Source: Sulfitobacter aestuariivivens
GTDB taxonomy: Bacteria > Pseudomonadota > Alphaproteobacteria > Rhodobacterales > Rhodobacteraceae
NCBI RefSeq assembly: GCF_014763045.1
Contig: NZ_JACTAG010000003.1
Coordinates: 124,001-188,000 of the forward strand
Length of the DNA stretch: 64,000 nucleotides
Direction: 5' to 3'
Part shown: positions 27,216-37,716 of the stretch, piece after piece
Layout of the letters: each line of letters starts with the position of its first letter
Numbering within the stretch: position 1 is the stretch's first letter
Position numbers and translations under genes: made by a program
The notes under the pieces: model-generated
Databases searched by the model: none
What the model was told of the DNA's origin: nothing
What the model saw: the letters and a program-made list of their open reading frames with translations, nothing else

Positions 27216-28577
27216 TTAGATCGCCTCCGCCGTCATCCACACCCCGCCTTCCGGGCGCAGTGTCAGGATCATAACTGGCTCAGGCTCCTTGCCCTGAACG
27301 GGAGTAAACCTGAACCGTGACAGCAGGGTAGCCAAGATGATCACGGCCTCCTGCAGGGCAAAGCTCGCCCCGATGCAGATGCGCGGCCCATCTCCGAAGG
27401 GCAAGTACGCATAACGGTCTATGGCCTTGCGATCCTTGAACCGCTCGGGGCGGAAGGCGTCGGGTTCATCCCACAGCATTTCATGTCGCCCCAGCGCATA
27501 GATTGGGATCATGACGGTATCGCCGGGCAGGATCTCGCGCCCGCCCAGTGTATCCTGTTTTTGCGCGGTGCGGCTGATAATGCCGGCAGCCGGGTACATC
27601 CTGAGTGCTTCGTCGATGATCATGCGGATGAAGGGGAGCTTTTCAACGTCTTCGCCCGTGCAGGCCCGTCCCTGCAGCACGTTCTGGGCCTCTGCCCGCG
27701 CGCGGTCCTGCACGGCTTGATCGAAGCCGACCAGATACATGGCCCAAGCCAAAGTCAGCGCGGTGGTTTCATGGCCCGCAACGATGAAGGTCAGCAGATT
27801 ATCACGTAGCTCTGATGTGTTCATCTTGCGCTTGGTCTTGGGGTCTTCGCCGTCCAGCAGCAGGTCCAGCAGATCTGGCACGCCTTCATGACCGCGCTTG
27901 GCGCGCGCGTCTATCGCGCCGTCGGCCATGGCCTTCATTTCCTTCAGCGCCTTGCCAGACATCAACCGACCCGGTCGCGGGATCCAGTCTGGAAAACCCA
28001 GAATGTCGAACAGGCTGATCTTACCCGCCTCCGCAATATAGTCGTCGATGGCACCGTGCACCGCGTCGCGGTCAAACGTGTCGCCACCTGAAAAAGTCAC
28101 ATCGCCGATGACGTCAAATGTGGTCGTGACCATCTCGTCCAGCATGTTGACCGCGCGTGGTCCGGCCTGTGTGACACGGCTGGCGGCGCGTTCGGCGGCC
28201 GCGCTCATGATTGGCGACAAATTCATCACGTTACGGTGCGAAAACACAGGCGCCGCCGCGCGCCGCTGCCAGCGCCAATGGGCGCCTTCAGCGATGAACA
28301 GCGAATCCCCGATGGCAGGTTTCAGCAGGTTCTTGGTCACCACCGACTTGGGATAATCGTCGACCCGGTCCAAGAGCATTTCGCGAATGGCCTGCGGGTC
28401 CATCACCATGTGCCAGCGTTTGCCGGTCTTGCCAGAAACCATCCTTTGCTTGACCGCAATCTGGGGAATGATGCTCAGCACGTTGCGCCGGGCTTCCTGC
28501 AGGCTTTTGAGGATGCCCCAGGGCTCCGTTACCAGCGGAACGCGTACAGGCGTCGGGGTAGGGGAGTGATCAAGCAT
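27216..28577 (-). CDS. Cytochrome P450
   Basis: A 453-residue P450. The I-helix oxygen motif AGHETTALTLAW, the K-helix E-x-x-R (DEALRMYP) and the haem loop FGDGPRICIGASFA with Cys401 are all present. No membrane anchor is seen, so it should be soluble. The closest feel is the class of fatty-acid or terpene hydroxylases related to the CYP102/CYP4 group, but the substrate cannot be read. No ferredoxin or reductase gene is adjacent. It is divergent from the lipoprotein gene. Confidence 0.93.
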   Translation of the reverse strand: MLDHSPTPTPVRVPLVTEPWGILKSLQEARRNVLSIIPQIAVKQRMVSGKTGKRWHMVMDPQAIREMLLDRVDDYPKSVVTKNLLKPAIGDSLFIAEGAHWRWQRRAAAPVFSHRNVMNLSPIMSAAAERAASRVTQAGPRAVNMLDEMVTTTFDVIGDVTFSGGDTFDRDAVHGAIDDYIAEAGKISLFDILGFPDWIPRPGRLMSGKALKEMKAMADGAIDARAKRGHEGVPDLLDLLLDGEDPKTKRKMNTSELRDNLLTFIVAGHETTALTLAWAMYLVGFDQAVQDRARAEAQNVLQGRACTGEDVEKLPFIRMIIDEALRMYPAAGIISRTAQKQDTLGGREILPGDTVMIPIYALGRHEMLWDEPDAFRPERFKDRKAIDRYAYLPFGDGPRICIGASFALQEAVIILATLLSRFRFTPVQGKEPEPVMILTLRPEGGVWMTAEAI

Positions 28578-28709
28578 CGCGGGCCTCCTTTTTTGGGGCG
28601 CTACAGTCTTAAGATAGGGTGCGCCTCCCCACCTGCCAACGCGGCATTTGATTGCACCCCTTTAGGGCATGAGCTATCGCAAGAAGCATCCATGCGTCCG
28701 GAGAACCTG

Positions 28710-29261
28710 ATGACACGCCTTGTTGCCCTTTTGATGTCGTTTGCCCTGCTTGCCGCCTGCAATGGCGCCGCAGACCTTGATGATGCCCCGGTCCCGCTGG
28801 GCGATTTCAGGTTGGAGCATAATATCGCCGTGGCACCAAAGGCGCAGAAAGGCCCGCTGAGCCGAGAGGTCACCAAAGCGCAACTTACCACGGCGCTGAC
28901 GGATGCAACCGCGGAACGTTTCGCGCGGTATAGCGGTGCACGCCGCTATCACTTTGGGATGAGCGTCGAAGGATATAATCTGGCCACGCCAGGCATCCCG
29001 CTGGTCTTTGCGCCCAAGTCGGTGATGATCATCAACCTGACCGTCTGGGATGATGCAAAAAACAAGAAACTGAACGAAAAACCGCATCAGATTACCGTGC
29101 TGGAATCGCTCGATCAGGGGCCGATCGTGGGCTCGGGGTATACCAAATCAGCCGAAGAGCAGCTCAAGAATCTGGCGCAGAACGCGGCCAAGTCGATTGA
29201 GACCTATCTGGTCAAGCAGAACAAGGCGGAAGGCTGGTTCATGGGGCCTGCTGCCGAATAG
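28710..29261 (+). CDS. Putative lipoprotein of unknown function
   Basis: A 183-residue exported protein. The signal ends in a lipobox LLAAC (Cys about residue 15), predicting lipid anchoring. The mature part is mixed alpha/beta, with SGARRYHFGMSVEGYNLATPG and VMIINLTVWDDAKNKKLNEKPHQI; I do not recognise the family. The start at ATG 28710 has GGAG six bases upstream; ATG 28692 is possible but lacks such a site. It is the last gene before tuf1. Confidence 0.75.
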   Translation: MTRLVALLMSFALLAACNGAADLDDAPVPLGDFRLEHNIAVAPKAQKGPLSREVTKAQLTTALTDATAERFARYSGARRYHFGMSVEGYNLATPGIPLVFAPKSVMIINLTVWDDAKNKKLNEKPHQITVLESLDQGPIVGSGYTKSAEEQLKNLAQNAAKSIETYLVKQNKAEGWFMGPAAE

Positions 29262-29294
29262 AAGCGCTTTACGGGCCTAGCCCTTCAAACCTGC

Positions 29295-29323
29295 TTGATT
29301 TTACCGCGCGCATCCCATACATC
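29295..29323 (+). promoter_or_regulatory. Candidate sigma-70 promoter for tuf1
   Basis: TTGATT (29295-29300) and TACATC (29318-29323) are separated by 17 bases, about 60 bases upstream of the tuf1 start. The -35 is good and the -10 weak. Confidence 0.3.
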
Positions 29324-29378
29324 GCGCGCCAGATAGGGTTTGGGTCTCAGCTGTGAGGCCCCTCAATATAAAGGGCGC

Positions 29379-30637
<1,259 letters not shown>

Positions 30638-30672
30638 CCCCCCCGCCGCAGCACCCGTTAGAGACAATAGAG

Positions 30673-30704
30673 AAGGCCGCTCCACACCGGAGCGGCCTTT
30701 TGCT
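30673..30704 (+). terminator. Terminator of tuf1
   Basis: An 11-bp stem (30673-30683 with 30689-30699) is followed by TTTTGCTT. It lies about 115 bases after the tuf1 stop, just beyond the converted tract. Confidence 0.85.
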
Positions 30705-30713
30705 TTGCAGCAA

Positions 30714-30737
30714 GTGCCGGGGTGAACCCCGGCCTAC
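30714..30737. repeat. GCCGGGG-TGAA-CCCCGGC palindromic intergenic repeat
   Basis: An 18-bp perfect palindrome (GCCGGGG, loop TGAA, CCCCGGC) followed by CTACG. A near-identical copy lies at 38681-38704 after rplL. Confidence 0.6.
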
Positions 30738-30814
30738 GCTCCTGGCATGGGTGCTCGCACTCATCTTGGCTGAAACAACAAAGGTAGCCCTGCACAGGGG
30801 CGGCCTTTGTGCCC

Positions 30815-31342
30815 TTAAACGCGCGCGTTCAAGAATGCTCTCACGCCGTCCGAGATCGCACCCCAATCCGTAAACTCGTGCTCTCCTGCGCTGGCGTCAT
30901 ATTCGCGCCCGCGCATTACCACATGCCGGATAACCTGCGTTGCAAAGTAGTCGTACTGTGATGTCCTGACGGCACCGGCGACCAGCAAGGTTTTGTCGGG
31001 CTTGAGGCGTGTTCGCATCAGCATTTCGGTGACATATTCGCCGGCTTCTTCCAGTCCATCCGGAAAGGCCGCACTGAGGCTGATCGACAATAACATTGTC
31101 CTGCACTGCGCCAAGTTTCCCACAAAGCCTGCCAGCAGCGCTTCGAATTTTCGGGGGTGCCGACGTTGGTGGACCGGGGCGGCAAGGATCACGGCGTCGA
31201 CGCTGTCAAAGGTGACAGCTGCCGTTTCTTCTGCGTTCGCCAAGGTCGAGGTATGACCCAGCTTACTGACCTCATCGGCAACGAAAGTCGCAATCTTTTG
31301 GGTTTGGCCTTCTACACTTTCAAACAAGATGAGAACGTTCAT
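30815..31342 (-). CDS. Flavodoxin-domain protein, HemG-like
   Basis: A 175-residue protein with an N-terminal FMN phosphate loop region (ILFESVEGQTQKIATFVADE), the VDAVILAAPVH segment and a C-terminus ending YTDWGAI-like (EFTDWGAISDGVRAFL). The pattern matches HemG-type protoporphyrinogen oxidase of the flavodoxin fold, which oxidises protoporphyrinogen IX for haem synthesis. HemG is sporadic in alphaproteobacteria, so another flavodoxin-type quinone reductase is possible. The start at 31342 has GGGAG six bases upstream. It sits where secE-nusG would normally follow tuf. Confidence 0.75.
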   Translation of the reverse strand: MNVLILFESVEGQTQKIATFVADEVSKLGHTSTLANAEETAAVTFDSVDAVILAAPVHQRRHPRKFEALLAGFVGNLAQCRTMLLSISLSAAFPDGLEEAGEYVTEMLMRTRLKPDKTLLVAGAVRTSQYDYFATQVIRHVVMRGREYDASAGEHEFTDWGAISDGVRAFLNARV

Positions 31343-31633
31343 GTGTTTCTCCCTTTTGTTGTTCCTGGCGCAGGATCGATCCGCATATACCCTTTGAACA
31401 AAGTTCCATCGCTGAAGCGTTTTTGGTCCCCTTGCACCTTCGACGTCTCCCGAAAGGGTGGCGTGGTTTTGCGGCTGGGTCGTTGTTTTAGATCAAAGTC
31501 TGTACCGCGATCCCGTCCCGAGTTCGCAAAAATCCCTTTTCGCGTCTTTATGGGGTGCGGATCATCAAGACCATGGTTGATGAGGCACAGAACCTCCACT
31601 CCGATGGTGCCTGACGCAGGGCGGATGCATGTC
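31343..31633. other. Intergenic gap with no supported gene
   Basis: The 291 bases between the cyclase stop and the flavodoxin start on the same strand hold a spurious 105-codon frame and no clear terminator or promoter. Confidence 0.4.
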
Positions 31634-32191
31634 TCATTTCGGCAAGCCGCTTGCAATCAGGTTCGCGCGGTAGTCCTGCCAGACACGGTCATCTGACGTA
31701 ACGAGGGGCCGCAGGGTGCCTGCGGATCCATCCTGTGCCAGGTCAGACCCCAACTGATCCCAGGCCGCGCCAGAGACGCAAATCCCGCCGGGGTTTGCCA
31801 GCCCCTCAAGCCGTGCAGCCATGTTGACGCCGGTGCCAAGAATGTCATCACCGTCGATCACGACATCCCCAAGATGCACCCCGATACGCAGAAAAAACTG
31901 GATGCCATCGGAAAAGGCTGTGTCGCCCGCCGCCAGCGCCTCTTGCACCGCAAGCGCACATTTCACTGCATTCACTGCGCTACTGAATGCAATCAGAACG
32001 CCGTCGCCCATAGTTTTCACTACGCGGCCCCCAACGCCCCGTGCGGCAGGTTCGACAATGTTTTGCCACAGCAGGCCAATCGCGCAGATGGCCCCATCTT
32101 CGTTCTTGCTGACAAGGGACGAATAGCCAACGACATCCGCCGCAAGAATGGCAATCAACTGCCGCTCAAGTTCGATGTCTGGATCGCTCAT
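31634..32191 (-). CDS. Stand-alone class III adenylate/guanylate cyclase domain protein
   Basis: A 185-residue protein consisting almost only of a class III cyclase domain. The metal-binding Asp are in ILAADVVGYSSL and KTMGDGVLIAF, and the Lys before TMGDG favours ATP as substrate. GTGVNMAARLEGLANPGG provides the transition-state Asn/Arg region. No sensor domain, membrane segment or TPR tail is present, unlike most relatives of 400-600 residues, so it may be truncated or act through a partner. It should make cAMP if active. The start lacks a strong Shine-Dalgarno sequence. Confidence 0.8.
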   Translation of the reverse strand: MSDPDIELERQLIAILAADVVGYSSLVSKNEDGAICAIGLLWQNIVEPAARGVGGRVVKTMGDGVLIAFSSAVNAVKCALAVQEALAAGDTAFSDGIQFFLRIGVHLGDVVIDGDDILGTGVNMAARLEGLANPGGICVSGAAWDQLGSDLAQDGSAGTLRPLVTSDDRVWQDYRANLIASGLPK

Positions 32192-32394
32192 GGGTCCGCT
32201 GCCTCAAACGCCGCTATCTTGGATTACTGAGCAGACGATACCCGGTAATGATATATTGGCAAATCATTGCGACATCGGGAAATCCTCAAGCGCAACGATG
32301 CGCGGCGCGCGCGCACGTTGTTTGAGTAAAACGTTCACTGGCCAAAGCCATTGGGGCGAGCCTTAGGGCACTCAAAATGTCAGAAGGTTGCGTT

Positions 32395-33582
32395 TTACCG
32401 GCAAGGTGTCGGTCGTTGTGGCGACCAGAGACCGGCCTCGCGACTGACCGTGCGGGGTTTAAGATCGAGCGAAACCTCAGGATATGGATCGTTTCGATTG
32501 CCCAAGGCCAACTGTCCGCCCAATCCAGTTCCGCCCCTGTCGCGTCGCCTTTGCTGTCTCCAAAGGAAACGCTGCAGCTTTTGTCCCGTGGCGATCGGGC
32601 GGCATGGCCTGTGCCGCGCAGATGTCAGCGCGACTTGTGCGCCCGGCAAATCCTGAAGCACCTTTTGTGCTTCTTTGCCTAACAGAAGGCTTTCTGCTGG
32701 CGCGCCGTTGGCAAGCAAAATTATGTGTCTGTCCAGTACAATGTGAAAATATGAGATCGGCCTTTGTGCCGGAGCCAGCGAAAAACCCTCAAACGCCAGG
32801 AGCTTTTTAGCAGCCACCAATACGCCTGCGGCTCCGAACATGCGGCACGCCAACGGATCTGTCAGCAACAGCCGATGTTGTTGCGAGACGAACAACGGCG
32901 CAACTGGTTGTCCAGGTCCAAGAGCGCCAGCGGCAATGCGAACGGGCCGTGCTGCGGGGTCAACGATCTGGCGGCAAACAGAGATGGGTCGGTGACTGAT
33001 CCAGCGGATCACTTTTGTGCTGCCCCCTTGAACGGTGACCTCGTCCCCTATGGTCAGCTTTTCGATCAGACGATCGCCCGAAGGTGTCGCGATGCGTGTG
33101 CCGTTCGCAAAGCAGACAAAATCGGTCTGTTGGCGATCAGCACCGGCGGGCTTTTTGTTATCAGCAACCTTGTCTAGCGTCAGCGATTGGATCGGCCGGG
33201 CCTCCATCGCCGCCTGATCGGCGTTTGCCGTCAGTTCTGGTGCCAGATAAAGATCGCCGGTCGTCGTCTGCAAAATTACAGCCGTTATGGTTGCGGTGCT
33301 GCCGTCTGTGTAGGTGATTGTCGCATCAAACAATGCGCCTGAATCCAGCGTATATTTGACCCCGCCGATCTCAAGAGTTTCGCTTGGGTCGTCGTAGTTG
33401 ATCGTCGCATCGCCGTCCGCGTCGTTTGCTTTGACATCAACAATATTGTTGCGCAGCGGTGCGTCGGACGAGCCATAAGTACCAAGAAGCATTTTGGCGT
33501 TTTCTGCCTTGGGATTGGTCTCGTTGGGGTCCATGTCGGGCGCATTGCCAAGATAGATCGCGTTCCACAGATAAACTGTCAT
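32395..33582 (-). CDS. Hint (hedgehog/intein) domain protein
   Basis: A 395-residue protein. The N-terminal ~155 residues are acidic and repeat-like (DPNETNPKAENAKMLLGTYG, NDADGDATINYDDPSETLEI). The Hint domain begins at VCFANGTRIATPSGDR (about 157) with the catalytic-position Cys, continues through LTIGDEV and includes SQQHRLLL. This architecture is common in Rhodobacterales and is thought to be secreted by type I export and self-processed, though substrates are unknown. The last ~50 residues are Arg-rich and unlike the rest, and may reflect a late frameshift or a non-functional extension. It sits between tuf1 and rplK. Confidence 0.75.
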   Translation of the reverse strand: MTVYLWNAIYLGNAPDMDPNETNPKAENAKMLLGTYGSSDAPLRNNIVDVKANDADGDATINYDDPSETLEIGGVKYTLDSGALFDATITYTDGSTATITAVILQTTTGDLYLAPELTANADQAAMEARPIQSLTLDKVADNKKPAGADRQQTDFVCFANGTRIATPSGDRLIEKLTIGDEVTVQGGSTKVIRWISHRPISVCRQIVDPAARPVRIAAGALGPGQPVAPLFVSQQHRLLLTDPLACRMFGAAGVLVAAKKLLAFEGFSLAPAQRPISYFHIVLDRHIILLANGAPAESLLLGKEAQKVLQDLPGAQVALTSARHRPCRPIATGQKLQRFLWRQQRRRDRGGTGLGGQLALGNRNDPYPEVSLDLKPRTVSREAGLWSPQRPTPCR

Positions 33583-33827
33583 TCACCTTACCCTTATCAT
33601 GCGCATGAACCCCGAATCCTCGCGCAAGGAAGTAAAGAAGGGGTGAAGCCTCGCGCGGTGCGCTGGCATCCCGTCTTGCAATGCATGCCGGACAGAGGTA
33701 AGCCGCCGCAATCGCCCCAAAGGGTGATTCACACGTGGGAGGTACGGGCATCGCGATGTCCCGACCGGACCACGCAACGAAATATCCCTTCGCGACGCGT
33801 CGCAAGGGTGTTGAAAGGAGAAGGCCA
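33583..33827 (+). promoter_or_regulatory. rplK: rplK leader region
   Basis: A 245-base leader precedes rplK. Its last ~110 bases (GTGGGAGGTACGGGC, then CCCGACCGGACCACGCAACGA) look like the conserved spacer normally found between nusG and rplK, so it may hold the L1-type autoregulatory site of the L11 operon. The start of rplK has AGGAG seven bases upstream. The regulatory role is inferred from position and general knowledge of L11-operon control. Confidence 0.45.
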
Positions 33828-34253
33828 ATGGCCAAGAAACTCGTCGGTACGATGAAGTTGCAGATCAAGGCGGGGCAAGCAAACCCCTCCCCGCCCGTAG
33901 GACCCGCTTTGGGTCAGCGCGGCATCAACATCATGGAATTCTGCAAGGCGTTCAACGCCAAGACCGCAGAAATGGAGCCGGGTGCACCGTGCCCCACTGT
34001 GATCAGCTATTATCAGGACAAGTCCTTTACGATGGACATCAAGACGCCGCCTGCGTCCTACTACCTGAAGAAAGCCGCCAAGGTGAATTCCGGCGCCAAA
34101 ACACCCAGCCGCGAGACCGTCGGCAGCGTGACGACCAAGCAACTGCGTGAAATCGCGGAAGCCAAGATGGTGGATCTGTCCGCCAATGACGTCGAACAGG
34201 CGATGAAGATCATTCTGGGCTCCGCTAAGTCCATGGGCATCGAGGTAAAGTAA
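33828..34253 (+). CDS. rplK: 50S ribosomal protein L11
   Basis: A 141-residue L11, a component of the GTPase-associated centre binding 23S rRNA helix 43/44. It has the Pro-rich N-terminal domain ([16 protein letters not shown]) and the C-terminal RNA-binding domain ([20 protein letters not shown]). The start at ATG 33828 follows AGGAG. It is separated from rplA by one base, so the two form the L11-L1 operon. Confidence 0.98.
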   Translation: MAKKLVGTMKLQIKAGQANPSPPVGPALGQRGINIMEFCKAFNAKTAEMEPGAPCPTVISYYQDKSFTMDIKTPPASYYLKKAAKVNSGAKTPSRETVGSVTTKQLREIAEAKMVDLSANDVEQAMKIILGSAKSMGIEVK

Positions 34254-34254
34254 G

Positions 34255-34953
34255 ATGGCAAAACTTGGAAAACGTACCACCGCTGCCCGCGAAGCATTTG
34301 CAGGCAAGGATGATGTGACCGTCGAAGAGGCGGTCAAGCTGATCAAGAGTAATTCAAAGGTCAAATTTGACGAGACCATGGAAATTGCCATGAACCTCGG
34401 CGTTGACCCGCGTCACGCAGACCAGATGGTCCGCGGTGTGGTCGGCCTGCCCAACGGCACCGGCAAGACCATGCGCGTCGCCGTCTTTGCCCGTGGCCCC
34501 AAGGCTGAAGAGGCCGAGAAGGCCGGTGCGGACATCGTCGGCGCAGAAGACCTGATGGAAACCGTGCAGTCCGGCAAGATCGACTTTGACCGCTGCATCG
34601 CCACCCCCGACATGATGCCCATCGTGGGCCGTCTGGGTAAGGTCCTTGGCCCCCGCAACCTGATGCCAAACCCCAAGGTTGGCACCGTGACCATGGACGT
34701 CGCGGACGCCGTCAAAGCGGCCAAGGGTGGCGAAGTGCAGTTCAAAGCCGAAAAAGGTGGTGTCGTGCATGCGGGCATCGGCAAACTCAGCTTTGACGAA
34801 GCAAAACTGGTCGAAAACGTGCGGGCCTTTGTCGGTGCTGTGGCCAAGGCCAAGCCGTCTGGGTCCAAGGGTACCTACATGAAGAAGATCAACCTGACCT
34901 CCACCATGGGTCCGGGGATCAGCATTTCGGTTGAAGATGCTGTGACTGAGTGA
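34255..34953 (+). CDS. rplA: 50S ribosomal protein L1
   Basis: A 232-residue L1, forming the L1 stalk and commonly the repressor of its own L11-L1 mRNA. Signatures are [23 protein letters not shown] and [17 protein letters not shown]. It starts one base after the rplK stop. A terminator follows it directly, so transcription does not run into rplJ, which lies 2.7 kb downstream past two unrelated genes. Confidence 0.98.
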   Translation: MAKLGKRTTAAREAFAGKDDVTVEEAVKLIKSNSKVKFDETMEIAMNLGVDPRHADQMVRGVVGLPNGTGKTMRVAVFARGPKAEEAEKAGADIVGAEDLMETVQSGKIDFDRCIATPDMMPIVGRLGKVLGPRNLMPNPKVGTVTMDVADAVKAAKGGEVQFKAEKGGVVHAGIGKLSFDEAKLVENVRAFVGAVAKAKPSGSKGTYMKKINLTSTMGPGISISVEDAVTE

Positions 34954-34980
34954 TCGCTCACCCGTGATAACTGTAGCAAG

Positions 34981-35009
34981 GGGCGTCGGGCCATTCCGGC
35001 GCCCTTTTT
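34981..35009 (+). terminator. Terminator of the rplK-rplA operon
   Basis: A nine-bp stem (34981-34989 with 34996-35004, one G-U pair) is followed by five Ts, 27 bases after the rplA stop. Confidence 0.85.
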
Positions 35010-35055
35010 CTTTTCTTGGTGCAGATAACCGGATCGTCGGCCGATGGATACCCGG

Positions 35056-36399
35056 CTACTGCGCCGCCTGGGCCACCACACGATAGTTGTATTCCGTGCA
35101 GCATGCTGCAAATGCCACCTGCATATCACCATACGCGGGGTGGCCTTCGCCCAGATTGGTGGTTTGCCACCAGTCCTTTGCCAGATCGAACAATTGGGTT
35201 GAGCCATCGCCGTATCGGATGAAGCGATACCTTCCCTTCCGGATCGCCGCGCAGTCGCCAATGAACGTTGGCACCGCGCGGTCGGGGTCCGACCCCAGTT
35301 CCATCAAAGGGCACAAGGATTTGCCGGGGCTATCTACGATCGGCGGCAAATCGAGGTAGTCAAGGATGGTGGGGCCGACATCGATTAACCCGACAGGGTC
35401 GGTGACAACCCGTGCTTCGGGGTGCGCGGGGTCGTGAATGATCAGCGGCACATTTGCCACCTGTTCCCACAATGTATGTTTGCGAAAACGATCCCGCTCG
35501 CCCAGGTGCAGTCCGTGATCCGCCACGATGACAATGAGGGTATTGTCTGCATGCCGAGAGCGTTTTATCGCGTCCCAGATCAATCCGACGTGCATATCGG
35601 CAAAGGTCATCGCCGAGAAATAGTTCCGCACGCTCTTCTTCCAGAACTGTAGATCTGAGCTGTCGAAGTTCTTGACCGTCAACGCGTTCATGAATGCGTT
35701 TTCATCAAACCCTCTGCCCCAGGCACGCGGCCGTTTGATGGCGCGCTCATTATACATTTCCTTGTACCTGATCGGCGTGATCCAAGGCCCGTGCGCCGCG
35801 CACAGACCAATCTCGCGATAGAATGGCATGTCGCCGTCATAACTCTTGAAGAACCGCCGCGCGGATTGAACGACCTGTCGGTCATAATAGGTTCGTTCCA
35901 TTTTTGGATCTATGGTTCCGACACCGTCGCGAAACCCGCCGGTCAGTACGTAACTATCGCTGTCAGGTTCTTCGCCGCGCTTATGCTGGCGCAAACGCGG
36001 TGCCATGCGGTACGTTCTGCCCACATCGGAATAAAGCGTTTGCTGCACCTCGTCTGAAACAGGTCTGTAGCCCGCGATAACCTTGCCTCCCGATGAACAG
36101 AAATACCCGTTTTCCTTCATCCTGTACGGCAACAGACTTTGAAGAGGGACTTTGTCGAGATAATGCTTGTCACTGAGGGTGATGCCGGTTTGATGCGGGG
36201 ATTTCCCGGTCATCATGCTGGCACGCGAGGGGCTGCAGATTGGCACCTGACAGTATGCGGAATGAAAAGCGGTGGATTGCCCGCAGATGCGGTCAAGGTT
36301 AGGTGTTTTCAGCTCTTCGCCAAAGATGCTTTTGTATTTCCAGAACGCGACGGTGTCATCAAGGCTGATGAGCACGATATTCTTGCGCGCGTGAGACAT
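35056..36399 (-). CDS. Sulfatase
   Basis: A 447-residue type I sulfatase. The formylglycine motif CSPSR (Cys55) is preceded by metal ligands SLDD (Asp14/Asp15). A C-terminal VIVADHGLHLGERD supplies further metal and substrate residues. The Cys must be converted to formylglycine by a maturase not seen here. No signal peptide is visible, so it is probably cytoplasmic. It most resembles iduronate/choline-type sulfatases; the sulfate ester is unknown. The start at 36399 has AGGA six bases upstream. It lies opposite in orientation, between rplA and rplJ. Confidence 0.9.
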   Translation of the reverse strand: MSHARKNIVLISLDDTVAFWKYKSIFGEELKTPNLDRICGQSTAFHSAYCQVPICSPSRASMMTGKSPHQTGITLSDKHYLDKVPLQSLLPYRMKENGYFCSSGGKVIAGYRPVSDEVQQTLYSDVGRTYRMAPRLRQHKRGEEPDSDSYVLTGGFRDGVGTIDPKMERTYYDRQVVQSARRFFKSYDGDMPFYREIGLCAAHGPWITPIRYKEMYNERAIKRPRAWGRGFDENAFMNALTVKNFDSSDLQFWKKSVRNYFSAMTFADMHVGLIWDAIKRSRHADNTLIVIVADHGLHLGERDRFRKHTLWEQVANVPLIIHDPAHPEARVVTDPVGLIDVGPTILDYLDLPPIVDSPGKSLCPLMELGSDPDRAVPTFIGDCAAIRKGRYRFIRYGDGSTQLFDLAKDWWQTTNLGEGHPAYGDMQVAFAACCTEYNYRVVAQAAQ

Positions 36400-36807
36400 C
36401 TGGTTTCCTGTACGTGGCTCTTGGGGCAAAGCTGATCCCTGCCTTCTTGGTCAGTGCAGGCGAAGTGCTGACAACCTGCGGCCATGACCAGGCCACCTTG
36501 GGGCAATCTCACATAGGAATAAAGGGACGCAATCAAGAATTGGTGAAAATGCGAACAGGAGCGTTCGGCCAAAAATCTTTGCTCAGGCCTTCATTCACAT
36601 CATGGCCACTTGCTTCGGTCAGATGCCTGTTTTTCGAGATACCGTCCATTTTTTTGGCAGCTTTGATAGATTTCTGACCTCCGTCGCGTCACCTTTCTGG
36701 AAATGCAAAAGGGGGCACTGGAAATCGCTGCATTGCAGCATTACCTTCAAATCGGGAGGACGAAACAGCTGCCGGCAACGCCGGTACCAGCCGGAAAGTC
36801 CAGAACG
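36400..36807. other. Divergent intergenic region between the sulfatase and GNAT genes
   Basis: About 400 bases with no supported gene. The GNAT frame is open back to 36703, so part of this could be coding. The sulfatase promoter must lie at its left edge. Confidence 0.4.
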
Positions 36808-37404
36808 ATGCACAGACTACCACAAAAGATGCGCCCCGAAATTCGTCGGCTTTGGAAAGCAGACGAAGACATGCTGGTCGCATACTTCCTCAAACTCGAT
36901 TCAGATACGCGCCGCCTTAGATTTTGCGCGTCGGTGAGCGACACGCGCGTCGAAGCTTACGCGCGCAACCTCATCAACAGCGACGCGCTTGTCTTTGGCG
37001 CATTCCCTGACGGTAAACTGCGCGGGGTTGCTGAATTATGTATCTTGCCTGACAGCCTGCCGCGGCGGGCCGAGGTAGCGCTGCTGGTGGAACCGGATTG
37101 GCAGGACTACGGGCTGGGCGATGCCCTGCTACACAGAGTGGTGGCTGCGGCCCAAAACCGTCTGGTGCACACGCTTGAAATGAGCTGGCTTCCTGAGAAC
37201 AAGCGGATGCAGGCGTTGGCTGAAAAGAACCACGCCATCATGGGCTTCGATCCTGACGATGTCGAAGCCACGCTGGATCCGCCGTCGCCGACACCTCTGT
37301 CGATCATCGAAGAAGTGGTTGCCGACTCGCGCAGCTACCTGAGGTCGATCTATCATGTGAAAGCCCCTGCTGACCCTGTGCGGCCAGAGGTGGCGCCACA
37401 CTGA
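36808..37404 (+). CDS. GNAT-family N-acetyltransferase
   Basis: From ATG 36808 the product has 198 residues. The GNAT core is visible as AELCILPDSLPRRAEVALLVEPDWQDYGLGDALLHRVVAAA, where the (R/Q)xxGxG/A acetyl-CoA loop is the degenerate QDYGLGDA. The end of the domain reads NHAIMGFDPDD. The acceptor is unknown. The frame continues upstream to 36703, but no candidate start has a good Shine-Dalgarno sequence; the chosen ATG precedes the first conserved-looking segment. It is followed by the rplJ leader. Confidence 0.72.
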   Translation: MHRLPQKMRPEIRRLWKADEDMLVAYFLKLDSDTRRLRFCASVSDTRVEAYARNLINSDALVFGAFPDGKLRGVAELCILPDSLPRRAEVALLVEPDWQDYGLGDALLHRVVAAAQNRLVHTLEMSWLPENKRMQALAEKNHAIMGFDPDDVEATLDPPSPTPLSIIEEVVADSRSYLRSIYHVKAPADPVRPEVAPH

Positions 37405-37519
37405 GCCGCGCCATGCCGGGAATATCGACCAAAACCAATGGCAGGGGTTGGAAAACGCCCCCAGAGGCGGTAATGCACCGACCAAGTACCCAAGCGCGAT
37501 TCGTCGCGCTTTCGTGCTT

Positions 37520-37716
37520 TTCGTCCGAGACGGTGGGTGAGGACCCAAGGCCCTCATAATTCCTGCCTGAGACGGGAAGGTAGAAATTCTGTTTCCGAGC
37601 ACCCGCAAGGGCGCTCTGCGCAGTGCACTCTCCCCACCCGTAAGGACCCGAAATGTCGGGGACACCCCCGGCAAAACTGAGCCGGAGGGGAAACCCTCCC
37701 TTACTGGAGTGAAACT
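37520..37716 (+). promoter_or_regulatory. rplJ: Putative L10 leader of the rplJ-rplL operon
   Basis: About 200 bases before rplJ are strongly structured: GACGGTGGGTGAGGACC, a CTGAGACGGGAAGG segment, GGAAACCCTCCC and several paired stems. This matches the expected place and general character of the ribosomal-protein L10 leader, where L10-L12 represses translation. The rplJ GTG start has GGAG seven bases upstream. The family assignment is from context and would need a covariance-model search. Confidence 0.55.

Noticed and set aside
31339..31656. 105-codon minus-strand ORF between the flavodoxin and cyclase genes
   Set aside because: No ribosome binding site, overlaps both neighbours, composition not protein-like.
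33676..33704. TTGCAA-17-TAAGCC as rplK promoter
   Set aside because: The -10 element matches only two consensus positions; too weak to annotate.
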